Below, in pieces: positions 34,770 to 44,257 of a stretch of 64,000 nt of DNA. The stretch comes from Atherix ibis (lineage: Eukaryota; Arthropoda; Insecta; Diptera; Athericidae). Under the pieces are notes generated by a model that saw only the letters and a program-made list of their open reading frames with translations, was not told the DNA's origin and searched no databases. Position numbers and translations under genes: made by a program. Where the stretch lies: the NCBI GenBank assembly GCA_958298945.1, contig OY282607.1, positions 33,513,000 to 33,576,999 of the forward strand, written 5' to 3'. Numbering within the stretch: the stretch's first letter is position 1; every line of letters starts with the position of its first letter.

Positions 34770-35480
34770 ATAGGGTGTTCGAAAAGCAACGGAAGATTTG
34801 AATTTTGTGTCATCTAACAATTTTCGTACAAAATATAGTCCGAATCGTAATTGAATTTCATCAACTGTAAAGAGATTATATAAAAAAAAATTTAGGGAGT
34901 CTGGATCAATTAGTGATCTAAAGCACAAAACACCAAAGCAGCTCGTGAGAGTGTTGCTGAGAGTCCAGAAACATCAATTCAGCACTGCGGTCATGAATTG
35001 GACATTTGAAGAAGTCTCTGTACACATCAACTCTCTACAACGTATTTTCACGAAGGATTTGCATCTTCTTATTTACAAAGTTCAATTGACACAAGAACTG
35101 AATCCTACTTACTGACCACGCATAGCGAATGCAGTTCATTGAATGGATTATGGAACAACAACAAGTGGATGGTGATTTTTGGAATAAAATCATCTTCAGC
35201 GATGAGGCTCATTTGATGGCTTGGTTAATCAACAAAATTATCGCATTTGGGGTTCAGAAAATCTACGAGAGATTGTTCAGAAACAAATGCATCCACAACG
35301 TGTTACTGCCACCATCAGACCATTTTTTCGAAAATGCAGCTGGTCAGGCTATCGCGACATGATAATCCAGTAGTTTTTTATGCCTAAATAGCAACATGTG
35401 GTTTTAACAAGAAGGTACCACTTGCCATATAGCCCGAGAAACAATTATTTCTTGTGCGTATTTTGGGACACTTTTGATTG
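34770..35480 (+). pseudogene. DD41D-group transposase remnant
   Basis: Plus strand, several frames. LKHKTPKAA and AESPETSIQ...LDISRSSLYT resemble the N-terminal HTH linker (as in RTPEKMDAVRQS of F). The 35129-35362 frame reads MQFIEWIMEQQQVDGDFWNKIIFSDEAHL, with the first catalytic Asp. After 35350 the QQD block has decayed to TRRYHLPYSP. It lacks clear ends; the AGGGTGTTCGAAAAG near 34770 may be a remnant of one. Confidence 0.55.
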
Positions 35481-36171
35481 AAGGTTAAATCTTTAAAAAG
35501 GACATTTTGGACGATAGCGGTAAGCTCAATTCTAATTCTTAGCAATTTTTTAACCAGAATTTATGAATAGTAGTTGACTGACTGCTATTGTGATGCAAAA
35601 CAAGTGTCTCTACTAAGCCAGGTGCTATTTGTTTATAATTACTATTTTATTAGGAAATGCAGCATGTTGGGAATAGTGTCTTCCTAACAAGTCTGTCAGC
35701 TCTCTCATTAACAAATTCAGTGACATGTCCTGGAATCCAAAAGTCTTACACTTTAGCAGGTACTACCGAATGCTTACCAAGGATGGGTCTCTGGAACAAC
35801 TACGAATTGATTATCGGAGAGATCAACTGCAATGTCGACTACCATTTTAATGGCTCTTAGTTCAGCATAATATGAAGCTATCTTTTATAAAAAAGAAAAA
35901 CACCAATTTTTTTTAGAAGTATTGTATATAAAAAGCCTTAAAAAAGCCAGGAACTTTATTGGCTGCATAAATAGCCTAACTTCCAAGACTTCACTTTAAA
36001 CTGGGTTTGCTAGTGATTAGACCTTCAATTAGAGTGTAGGTAACGCATAAATGTTTAATATTTTTAAAAATAAAATAGGCTCAGCACATGCAAAGACCTT
36101 TAATATTTAGGTGTCCTTAAGAGATTCAAGAAATTTGAAAATTCTCTCCATCTAATCCAGCCAATATATCC
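35481..36171. other. Non-coding stretch
   Basis: No supported feature. A 67-codon open frame (35657-35860) has no recognisable motif. Confidence 0.45.
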
Positions 36172-36615
36172 AGGGTACGTTTTATGTTTCAGGTCGAAGT
36201 GTATTTCTAATAACTTTTAAATGAAATAAAATTTTATCATTTATATTTTATGGAATGATTATATGATCTTTAGGAAATATGATGCCAGTCAAATGCTTGA
36301 CTCTGGCTACAGCAAAAAGGCGAACTCTTTTAAACGCATTTTTCATAACATTACCGCATGCTTCTGATGTTATTTCAGCAATTCCGTTTCGAATGTTGCC
36401 CTTAAGCATCGAGGTTGTGGTTGGTTTGATAGTGTACACTTTTTGCTTTAAGATATAAAGAAATCGGAAAGGTTCAAATCAGGGGATCGTAGGGGGCCAG
36501 TAGATACCACCACTTTTTGATATTATTCGACCGGGAAAAATTTCTCTCACAATTTGCATCGTAGCACGAGCTGTGTGTGATGTGGCACCGTTTCGTTAGA
36601 ACCACATGTTCTGTA
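36172..36615 (-). pseudogene. F-element 3' fragment
   Basis: Minus-strand fragment of the F family. The outer end AGGGTACGTTTTATGTTTCA resembles the F terminal repeat. Reading inward: a C-terminal tail TTTSMLKGNIRNGIAEITSEA...GIIFPKDH (36439-36248), and before it the QQN-GATSHTARA block near 36560-36610, again with Asn at the second catalytic position. The upstream half of the element is missing; it abuts a P-like fragment at about 36630. Confidence 0.65.
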
Positions 36616-36629
36616 GGCCTAATTAATGC

Positions 36630-36879
36630 GATATATTCTGAAATAAAAACTTTTTATTAAATGTCATCAACAATAAAACTATTTATGTAAATACTTAATT
36701 CTTTAAAAAAACACACTTTCACTTGCACTTTCTGATGAGTGTCAAAATAATAACTTGAAAAACCATTTCGGTTTTCTACAACTTCCATTGAGAATGGCGT
36801 CTTTCAAAACTCTCCGAAATTCTACGATATGGAGACGCTTGATACTCGTATTTGATTGACATTTACAAAATTAATAATA
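36630..36879 (-). mobile_element. Third, diverged P-like 5' fragment
   Basis: Aligns over its length with the non-coding 5' part of the two P-like copies to the right: CTGAAATAAAAACTT, GTAAATACTT, CACTTTC, GAGAATGGC and AAAACTCTCCGAAA occur in the same order. It ends at TA, where the E-mariner terminus begins, so the E element probably landed in it. No coding sequence. Confidence 0.5.
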
Positions 36880-37205
36880 CCACCTTGATCAAAAAGTTCC
36901 CGGAATGATGAGAGTGTGGCGCTCCCATCGTTCCGCTTTGAGTTCTGTTTTTTTTGTTAAGTTGCTACATCTGTTGTTGATATTCCCTCTAAATCTTAGC
37001 GTCATAAGAGTACATCTATCTCGTAAAAAACGGATTTAATGGTGCGCGAACGTTGGAAATGTTGGAAAAGTGTTTCGGCAACAATTCTCTAAAGAAAACG
37101 GTCGTTTACCAGTGGCACGAGCGGTTCAAAAGTGGTCGTGAGTCAATCGAAGATGATGAATCGACATCGAAAACCGACGAAAGCATTGATAAAGTAAAAG
37201 AAATG
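36880..37205 (+). mobile_element. Mariner E 5' fragment
   Basis: Starts after TA (36878-36879) with CCACCTTGATCAAAAAGTTC, a terminal-repeat-like sequence. From 37053 the reading frame gives an HTH-type N-terminus: MLEKCFGNNSLKKTVVYQWH and RFKSGRESIEDDES. This is the first DNA-binding half of a mariner-type transposase. It breaks off at about 37205, where an inverted piece of mariner D begins. The remaining two thirds and the 3' end are not found. Confidence 0.6.
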
Positions 37206-37565
37206 TTGCCTGTCACAATCCGATGCAGAAACGACTTTCTTTTTTGTCTGGAGAGCAAGATTTCACATGTGTTTTGGCGTCGCTCCATCTGCCTATCGGT
37301 TCAAGCATAATTGCTCCGCGATTGGGTATCGTCTTCGTCCAAAAGAGCCTGCAATTGATGGTCCTCAACCTTCCAAAGCCGATTTTCACGATTCAAAATT
37401 GCCGTCTTTCCTAAATAAGCATTCGATGCGATTCGGTTGCCGATTTCTTCGAATTGAAGCAGAAAAGCAGAGCTTCCCGCATATGCTCTTTTTCTGGCAC
37501 AAAACTAGACATGATTACCAAAGGGAAAATGTATGTTGTTGTACGAAATTGCTGACAATGTGTAC
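37206..37565 (-). mobile_element. Mariner D fragment, host of the P-like insertion
   Basis: Minus-strand copy of the D1 5' region with internal deletions. From right to left it carries the 5' leader (GTACGAAATTGCTGACAATG on the plus strand, as the reverse complement of D1 near 19742-19761), the start region (MSSFVPEKEHM-like), two deletions in the HTH, and RRQNTCEILLSRQKRKSFLHRIVTG. The leader continues at 39939-39999 on the other side of the P-like element, so the mariner was split by that insertion. Confidence 0.7.
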
Positions 37566-37691
37566 CTTAGTTAAAGAAGAACTGGATAGGCTTCTACACA
37601 AAAATTCTGTCCAAATTTTGTTGGCAATACATTCGTAGAACGCACACACATGCAATACAACAGAAACGGCGTAAATCATTGAGAGCCAATA

Positions 37692-38544
37692 GGCGAATTC
37701 GATTGGACTAATTTTGCTACTGCTACTGTTGTGTAGCTGTCATCATCTACAGTACCTCTAACAAAACAGTAGGATTGTAGCAGTAGTTGCACTTCTCCTC
37801 CTTTTTTTTTTATAGATTATTGAGGTACAGGGGGAAACCTTCAAAAGGTACTCGACTGGGAGGCCTTCTACCTGTCAGACGAGTTATGCGGGATTTTTAC
37901 CTCGCTAAAACCTAACCTGTACCCCCGGCGGCACTCTTTGTAAATACTACTTCGCCGGGGCATTCTTATAATATTTTACTGCTGTCCCGATGTAATGACG
38001 CCTTGCGGCCTATTCTTCGTACGTGGTGTGAAGATCCTTGATGATAGATTCCGCGTACTCTGCAACTTTGTTCCAAGCCGATTGGTTCTTCAGCATGCAC
38101 TCCACTATGTTTTCTGGACTGATGGAACGGTCCAGATTTTTCTCCAGTTCTGCCCGTGTCTCCTCGTAAAAGGGGCATTGGAAGAACACGTGTTCTGGAT
38201 CTTCCAGCATATCGTAGCAACGATGACAGTTTGGGAAGTCTGTTCTCTTGAATCTGTGCAAGTATGCCCGAAAGCATCTACGTCCAGTCAAGAGTTGGGT
38301 GATGTAATACCCGACTTCCCCGAGGCACTTTTCCCCTTAACATAGGGTAAAGCGATTGTAGTTTCCGAACTAACTATAGATGGCTTAGCGGGTTCGTTGG
38401 TTATGTTGAAGCGTCATATTTTTGTTTTTATTGTTTATGTGTGCGTAAACTCAGTTTTTATTGTTTATGTGTTAATAAACTCAGTATTGTTGGTGACTAT
38501 TGTGAGTACTGCGCTTTAGCAAAATTAGTCCAATCGAATTCGCC
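37692..38544. mobile_element. TA-flanked element with perfect 28-bp inverted ends
   Basis: Left end 37692-37719 starts GGCGAATTCGATTGGACTAA; the right end 38517-38544 is its exact 28-base reverse complement. TA flanks both sides (37690-37691, 38545-38546). It interrupts P-like copy 1: copy 2 is continuous at this point (near 41220). Of its 853 bp, about 525 are a nested LINE piece, leaving a native element of about 315 bp. The right part holds two direct repeats of about 30 bp (TTATTGTTTATGTGT... near 38429 and 38459). No transposase frame; a MITE-like non-autonomous element. Confidence 0.75.
37802..38336 (-). mobile_element. 5'-truncated R1/Jockey-like LINE 3' end
   Basis: Minus-strand retrotransposon tail. 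The open frame (38010 to about 38330) reads GEVGYYITQLLTGRRCFRAY and LHRFKRTDFPNCHRC, then DPEHVFFQCPFYEE. This is the end of a LINE polymerase with a terminal CCHC knuckle (C-x2-C-x8-H-x4-C) and a stop at 38010-38012. The 3' UTR ends in a run of about ten A on the minus strand (T-run at 37802-37811). A 13-base sequence GCACTTCTCCTCC at 37789 resembles GCACTTTTCCCC at 38325, a possible imperfect target duplication. Only the last tenth or so of a full element is present. Confidence 0.75.
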
Positions 38545-39938
38545 TAATTTTAAACTTCAATATGCGATTGAAGCGGTTCGTTCAAAACTATTTTCATATG
38601 CGATGTCATTTATGCGTAAACGAATAGATTTTTTAATATTGCGGGTTTTGTTGTTTGATGGAATTAGTTTTGGAAATTTATAATAAAATACAGTATTCTA
38701 CAATATTTTAAAATATTATTTATTTATTTATTAGATATTTCACAATATATTATTTATTATAAAAGTCTTATAAAGTGAAAGAGCATATAAAAATACAAAT
38801 TGTAAGTTGATTATATAAAAACAATTATGTGCAAAATAAGAAGTTAATCTTATACAACATTAAAAGAAATGCTTTAAAACTAAATTACAAGATGAAAAAT
38901 TTAATGTACTTAAAAAATTAATAACTAATATTTTAAAAAAATTAAAAATATATTATTTAGTAAATGCATTATAATAAGGTCTAATAGAGCAAGCAAAACA
39001 AATTTATTTAAATAATAAGCTTACAGAAGAATAAACTTTATTTATTTTAACAAAATGAAAACAGCAATGAAAAATAGACTGAAAAATTCGGTACCTTAAA
39101 CTTTCTTACACACACTTTACGTACACCGGCACTAAACTATTTTCTAGTAAACATTGAACTGTCAACATCACATTTGTTTACATTTATTTAATTACCAACT
39201 TTTCACTTTTTCACTACTTTTTGGATAAAATAAATCACTAATAGCCATTTAGGCACATCACAAACCAAATATTTGTCGTTTTGGTTAGTAAAAATGAAGA
39301 TGTCAACTTACCGAAATAAAGAAATTCCCGGTTTTCTCATTTCGTCGAATTTCTAACAATTTCTAATAAATTGCTTAATTTTCTGAAATAAAAACTTCGT
39401 ATTAAGTTTTATCAAAAATATAATAAAAATACTTTCGTAAATACTTTAAAATAGATAAAAACTACACTTTAAATTGCACTTTCCTATGTGACACAATAAG
39501 AACTTCAAAAATGACAACGCTAGTTAGATTAGTTCGATGTGTAATCACTTTCATGGAGAATGGCAGGTTGTAAAACTCTCCGAAAGTCTACAAAATTGAG
39601 GCACTTTATATTTGAATGATATTTATGAAATGAATAATAAACCTAAGATAGAATTCCATTGCATATCAAAAGTTTGTACAAAAAATAAAAATTGCCTATC
39701 GTTGTGTTTAAATTGTATTTTTATTTCCAATAAGTGAATTAAAAAGAATATAAATTATGCTTTTGCAATTTAATAAATTTCTATTACGAGAACTAGATGG
39801 CAGTGAGTGTCATGTCTACATAAAAAAATCCACAAAAAGCTATCAAATAAATGCCATTTCTCGCCGCTTTGCAATAAATGGTACAGAAAATTGCGTATAC
39901 ATACACGGTAAGGGCCTTTCCAGGTATTCTTTAATCTA

Positions 39939-39999
39939 AGATGTGTACTGATTAATAGTGACAGATGTCAAACTTTTAAAAAAAAAAGTATGGCTTGCC
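39939..39999 (-). mobile_element. Mariner D leader between the two P-like copies
   Basis: 61 bp matching the reverse complement of D1 positions about 19690-19750 (ATTAATCAGT, GTTTGACATCTGTCA, GCCATACTTTT). Its left 8 bases are the ATGTGTAC duplication of P-like copy 1; its right 8 bases GGCTTGCC adjoin copy 2. Confidence 0.75.
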
Positions 40000-41360
40000 C
40001 TTAGATTAAAGAATACCTGGATAGGCCCTGACCGTATATGTATACGCAATTTTATGTCGGAATTCCTGGTTTTGCTATCCCGTTGTTGCCATTACATAGC
40101 TTTGTTTAGATTTTTTTATGTAGACATGACACCCACTGCCATCTAGTTGTCGTAATACAAATTTATTGAATCGCAAAACCATAATCTATATTCATTTTAA
40201 TTCAGTTATTTGAAACAAAAATACAATTTAAACACAGCAATTGGCAATTTTTATTTTTTGTACAAACTTTTGATATGAAATGGAATTCTATTTTAGGTTT
40301 TTATTCATTTCGTAAATATCATTCAAATATAAAGCGCCTCAGTATTGTAGACTTGCGGAGAGTTTGAAAACTTAAATTCTCCATGAAAGGGGAGACTTAA
40401 GGGATAGCTTTGTCATTTGTGAAGTTGTTATTGTGTGAGAGAGGAAAGTGAAGTTTAAAGTGTAATTTTAATATATTTTGAAGTATTTACGAAAAAGTAA
40501 GTATTTTTTATAAATAGTTATATTATTAATAAAACTTAATACGAATTTTTTTTATTCCAGAAAATGAAGTGTTTCGTTAATAAATGCTTCTCATACGAAG
40601 AAATTAGGAAACCGGGAATTTCTTTCTTTCGGTAAGTTGACATCTTTATTTTTGCTAAATAAAATAAGAAATACTTTATTTGTGATGTGCCTAAATGCCT
40701 TTTAGTGATTTATTTTATTGAAAAAGTGGTGAAAAAGTGAACAGTTCGTCCGTCAATAAATGTAAACAAATTCGATGTTGACAGTTTAATGTTTACCAGA
40801 AAATAGTACAGTGCCGGTGTATATAAAGTGTGTGTAAGAAAGTTTAAGGTACCGAATTTTTTTTAATAGTGCAAAAAATACGTGAATTTCTATTAATTCT
40901 TAATTGTAAGAGTAAATGTTACGATCGTATATTTATATGTTAACTTTACAGGTTCCCACAAAATAAATGGTTGCGGGAAAAGTGGATTGTGGCAGCAGCA
41001 TCCGGTATTCCCAAGAATAAATAATATACAGTGAAATAAATAAAATGAAAATACATAATAAATAAATAAATATTTTTTTAAAAAATACTGTATTTTATTG
41101 CATATTTACAAAACTAATTCCATCAAACAACAAGGCCCGCAATATTTAAAAAATCTGCTTCTTTACGAATAAATGACATCCCATATGAAAAATGGTTTTA
41201 AACGAACCGCTTCAATCGCATACTGAACTTTTAATTTGGCCCCCAATGATTTACGCCATTTCTGTTGTATTGCATGTGTGTGCGTTCTACGAATGTATTG
41301 CAACAAAAATCCGACAGAATTTTTGTGTAAAAGTTTATCCAGTTCTTCTATAATCTTAAG
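40000..41360 (+). mobile_element. P-like element copy 2, head-to-head with copy 1
   Basis: About 1361 bp. The 5' end CTTAGATTAAAGAATACCTG is identical to that of copy 1 and the 3' end (reverse complement CTTAAGATTATAGAAGAACT) is similar. It is collinear with copy 1 but clearly diverged, and lacks the 853-bp insertion. The expected duplication GGCTTGCC (39992-39999) is not found after 41360, where ATAATTCC follows, and the rest of mariner D is absent. It carries the THAP exon pair at 40564-41024. Confidence 0.7.
40564..41024 (+). pseudogene. THAP-domain start of a P-like transposase, truncated
   Basis: Exon 1 40564-40631 (ATG after a TTTATTCCAGAAA acceptor-like context), intron 40632-40951 (GTAAGT...TTTACAG), exon 2 40952-41024. 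The joined frame gives 46 residues: MKCFVNKCFSYEE... then FFRFP and REKWIVAAASG, stop. C-x4-C, followed by FFRFP and a basic Trp-containing helix, is the start of a THAP zinc-binding DNA-recognition domain, as at the N-terminus of P-element transposases. The second zinc pair (C-x2-H) and the whole catalytic part are missing, so the domain cannot fold completely. The exon frame and splice sites are intact, which is unusual for so short a remnant. Confidence 0.6.
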
Positions 41361-41971
41361 ATAATTCCCATTTATAGGCAGGCAGGCGCTTCTAAAACGT
41401 CATTGAGATACGAAATCAAGCGATCAAATTAATTGGAGACATAAATACTCGTATTACGGAGTCATCCGTAACTGACTGGAACTCCGATGTAATGTCTCCT
41501 GTCTTTTCTCATTTTATCGTATTTTCCATAAACAGTGCTCCAGTGAGTTGGCTAGTTACATTCCGTCCCTACAATTTTTGGACCGTGAATCCTCTTTTCG
41601 GACATACTGTAAGCTTTAGAAATCCTTTTTTAACCGTTCAGTTCGGTTTAGGTTTTTTTCGAATCATCACAATTAACTGCTATTTAAGAGTGAAGTGTTC
41701 CGACATCTCTCCCATTATCTCTCCCAATACTTTCCATACGGGCGATGTACCAAAACATTATAAGAATATTATCAAAATTCCTTTAACGGAAGTGATTTTT
41801 CTAAAAAGCAAAGATCAAAGGAGTTAGAAGAAAATTTTTTTTTTATTACTGATGACCTTAAAATTTTTCTCAACAGCAAATTGGGCGAGTAAACTAGATT
41901 CGAAATTTCCGTGTATAATTTTTAACCTATTTAATTGTTAATTTGTTTTTTGTTTTTTTTTTATATAATTA
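41361..41971. other. Non-coding stretch
   Basis: Nothing recognised. A 111-codon plus-strand open frame (41492-41827) has no motif I know. Confidence 0.45.
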
Positions 41972-43237
41972 CGAGGGTCGTTCAATAAGTCTTTAGAAAA
42001 TCCGAGAAATTGCGCTCGTAGTGTCGGTAAAAAATTTTTTTGTAAGTAGCATTATCGACAGGAAAGCTGTCAAAATTTCAGCTCGATCTATAGCGTAGGT
42101 CAATTTCTATCGTCGATTAAAGTTAACGACATTTATTTGTGCATAACAATGGAAAAAGCGAGTTTAGGGCTGTCATCAAACTTCTCCATTTGAAAGGCTT
42201 AAGCCCGAAAGAAATCAAAGCCGAGTTGGATGCAGTTCATGGCATATCTGCACCTGTGTTTGCGACGGTTTACAATTGGGTGAATGAATTTTAACGTGGC
42301 CGTTCATTCACAAAAGATGAACATCGTTCAGGACGCCCAGTTGAGGTGTCTACTCCTGAAATCATCGATTTTGAACGATCGGCGAATTAAAGTGCGCGAA
42401 TTAGTTGAGGCCACGGGCATATCACAAGGTACAGTCGCTTCAATTTTGCATGAAAAATTGTCTGTAAAAAAAATTTCGGCAAGATGGGTGCCGCGTTTGC
42501 TCTCAGAGGAGAATAAGCGCAATCGTGCAGTGGACTCTGAGGCTATTTTGGCACTCTTTCATCGCAATCCTGCCGAATTCCTTCGTCGATATGTCACTGT
42601 GGACGAAACCTGGATACACTACTACACTCCAGAAACGAAGAGACAGTCATCACAGCGGATTTTCAAGGGTGAACGGGCTCCGAAGAAGGCAAAAACTGTG
42701 CCATCGGCCGGCAGGGTGATGGCCACGGTCTTTTGGTTTTCGCAGGGCATCATTTTTATCGACTACTTGGAAAAAGGAAAAACAATAACAAGAGCGTATT
42801 ACGCGTCGTTATTGCAACGGTTGAGCGAAGAAATCAAAGAGAAACGCACCCATCTGAAGAAGAAAAAAATCCTCTTGCATCAGGACAATGCGCATGTGCA
42901 CACCTGCGCTGTAATAATGTTATTTAAAAAAAATTTACTTTCAATGTGTAAATAATGTTATTAGATTTGGCCCCGAGTGACTATTTTCTTTTCCCCAATC
43001 TGAAGAAATGGCTTGGCGGACGACGGTTCACTTCCAACGAGGACGTCATTGCTCAAACGGATGAGTATTTTGCAGAACTTCCGAAATCCTATTTTTTGGA
43101 CGGGATAAAAATTTTGGGAAAACGGTTGGAAAAGTGTATAGAGCTAAAAGGAGATCATGTTGAAGAATAAAAAAGTTTTTTTTTTTTAAAAACAATTTTT
43201 TTCCATCTTTTTCTAAGGACTTATTGAACGACCCTCG
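41972..43237 (+). mobile_element. Mariner B1, full length
   Basis: 1266-bp plus-oriented mariner between TA at 41970-41971 and 43238-43239. The ends are CGAGGGTCGTTCAATAAGTC and the reverse complement CGAGGGTCGTTCAATAAGTC, nearly the same outer 18 bases as mariner A. Confidence 0.9.
42149..43170 (+). pseudogene. Mariner B1 transposase pseudogene
   Basis: Related to A (expected 350 codons). Four lesions are visible by comparison with B2 and B3. One A is lost in the run after MEK near 42158. There is a TAA at 42292-42294 after VNEF. A 17-bp deletion lies near 42368. A 60-bp block with the region after the second catalytic Asp is replaced by 50 bp of unrelated AT-rich sequence (42913-42962). 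Otherwise good blocks remain: SARWVPRLLSEENKRNR, VDETWIHYYTPE (first Asp), HQDNAHVHTCAV (second) and LDLAPSDYFLFPNLKKWLGG (third). The C-terminus is intact to 43170. Confidence 0.85.
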
Positions 43238-43239
43238 TA

Positions 43240-44257
43240 CTAACTTTAAAATAGTTTATTTTCAATATTTCCACATAGAAACGAATTGGAATGTGTCACA
43301 TCTTTTGTTCTATGTCCTTGGGATATTTTCCTTTCTGTTAAGTGTAGAAAAGTACAAAATACTGACTAATTTTGCCAGAGTATTTAGTTAAATAACGATT
43401 ATATTAAAATGCTTATGTGGTAAGAAGAGAAATGCAATCAAAACTACAATAAATACAATTGTTCTACTCGGTACTATTCTAAGGCAAATACAAAACGTTT
43501 TCTATTATACTCGTAGTTATACCATTTTCATGGGAAGCAGTGATTCAAAGAAATTGCAAACTTTCGTTAAAGATGACAGGAACTAGGACAAGAGCATTTG
43601 CAAAAAGCAAACAGAAGAATTCTCATGGGTAAGGAACGGAAACGCAACACCACACAACAGACCCTTTCCAGACTCGAAAATTGACTGAAGGGTACAGATT
43701 AGGTGGACTAGTATACAAAACAGCCTAAAGACAAGAGGACGACCGAGGAAGAAAGTGGGTGGAAGGGGCAAATTTAATGGCGCTGGCAAAAGTAATCAGA
43801 CTACATAAGAAACAGCACTTTAGTGCAATCTAATTCACATTAGCATATTCCATTAACGCTGGAACCACTTTTACAGCCACTATCCTCTGGGTTTTGCTCA
43901 AGATGATGCGGCGGGGGGTATTCGCATTGTTGTCATTCACTTATTGGGGATCTGTTGCCTTACGCTACGAAGAACTAAAATGCACTTCAATTTCTACGTT
44001 CTACATTCGATACGATGGCAACCACCTAATCCAGTCTATTTTAAACAATCTCCTTTACAGCTGACCGACAAACAACCCTCAGAGATGCTAAACCTTTAAT
44101 AAAAGCTTTTCATTACAATCTACTAGACGTTTTGGATTTAATTGATATTAAAGTATTTAGTTTGTTTTTGAATGTGCTAAAAATTCATAATTATTTTATT
44201 ATAGCTTAAAGGTTTTTCCTATCATACAACAAACTATAACCAACTTTGAAACTGCTA
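43240..44257. other. Non-coding stretch between inverted B mariners
   Basis: About 1 kb, somewhat less AT-rich than average near 43600-44000, with no gene recognised. Confidence 0.45.

Larger units (their letters stand above)
37566..39938 (-). mobile_element. P-like element copy 1 (THAP-bearing) with 8-bp TSD
   Basis: 2373 bp, of which 853 bp is a later insertion. It is flanked by perfect 8-bp direct repeats ATGTGTAC (37558-37565 and 39939-39946), the target duplication length of P elements. The ends CTTAGTTAAAGAAGAACTGG (left) and CTTAGATTAAAGAATACCTG (right, reverse complement) form a short inverted repeat of about 13 bp. The 5' end is at 39938. Copy 2 shows the same 5' region with a THAP exon; here that exon is decayed (no ATG; only KPGISLF then GTAAGTTGACATC survives near 39330) and the second exon is absent. 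Non-autonomous or dead. Confidence 0.75.

Noticed and set aside
37053..37310. 85-codon open frame with an HTH-like start
   Set aside because: It runs from mariner E into an inverted mariner D piece; it is a chimera across a junction, not a gene.
39757..39939. 60-codon open frame in the P-like copy 1 5' end
   Set aside because: It lies in the non-coding leader on the opposite strand to the THAP exon, and copy 2 does not preserve the frame.
36888..39999. Whole nested region as a single large novel element
   Set aside because: Visible target duplications and family matches explain it better as successive insertions of separate elements.
41147..41360. Stop-free stretch on the minus strand at the P-like 3' end (reads EELDKLLHKNS...)
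   Set aside because: It runs opposite to the THAP exon, and the copy 1 equivalent shifts frame within about 20 codons, so coding is not supported.
41492..41827. 111-codon plus-strand open frame
   Set aside because: Considered as a retroelement or capsid fragment; no motif supports either.
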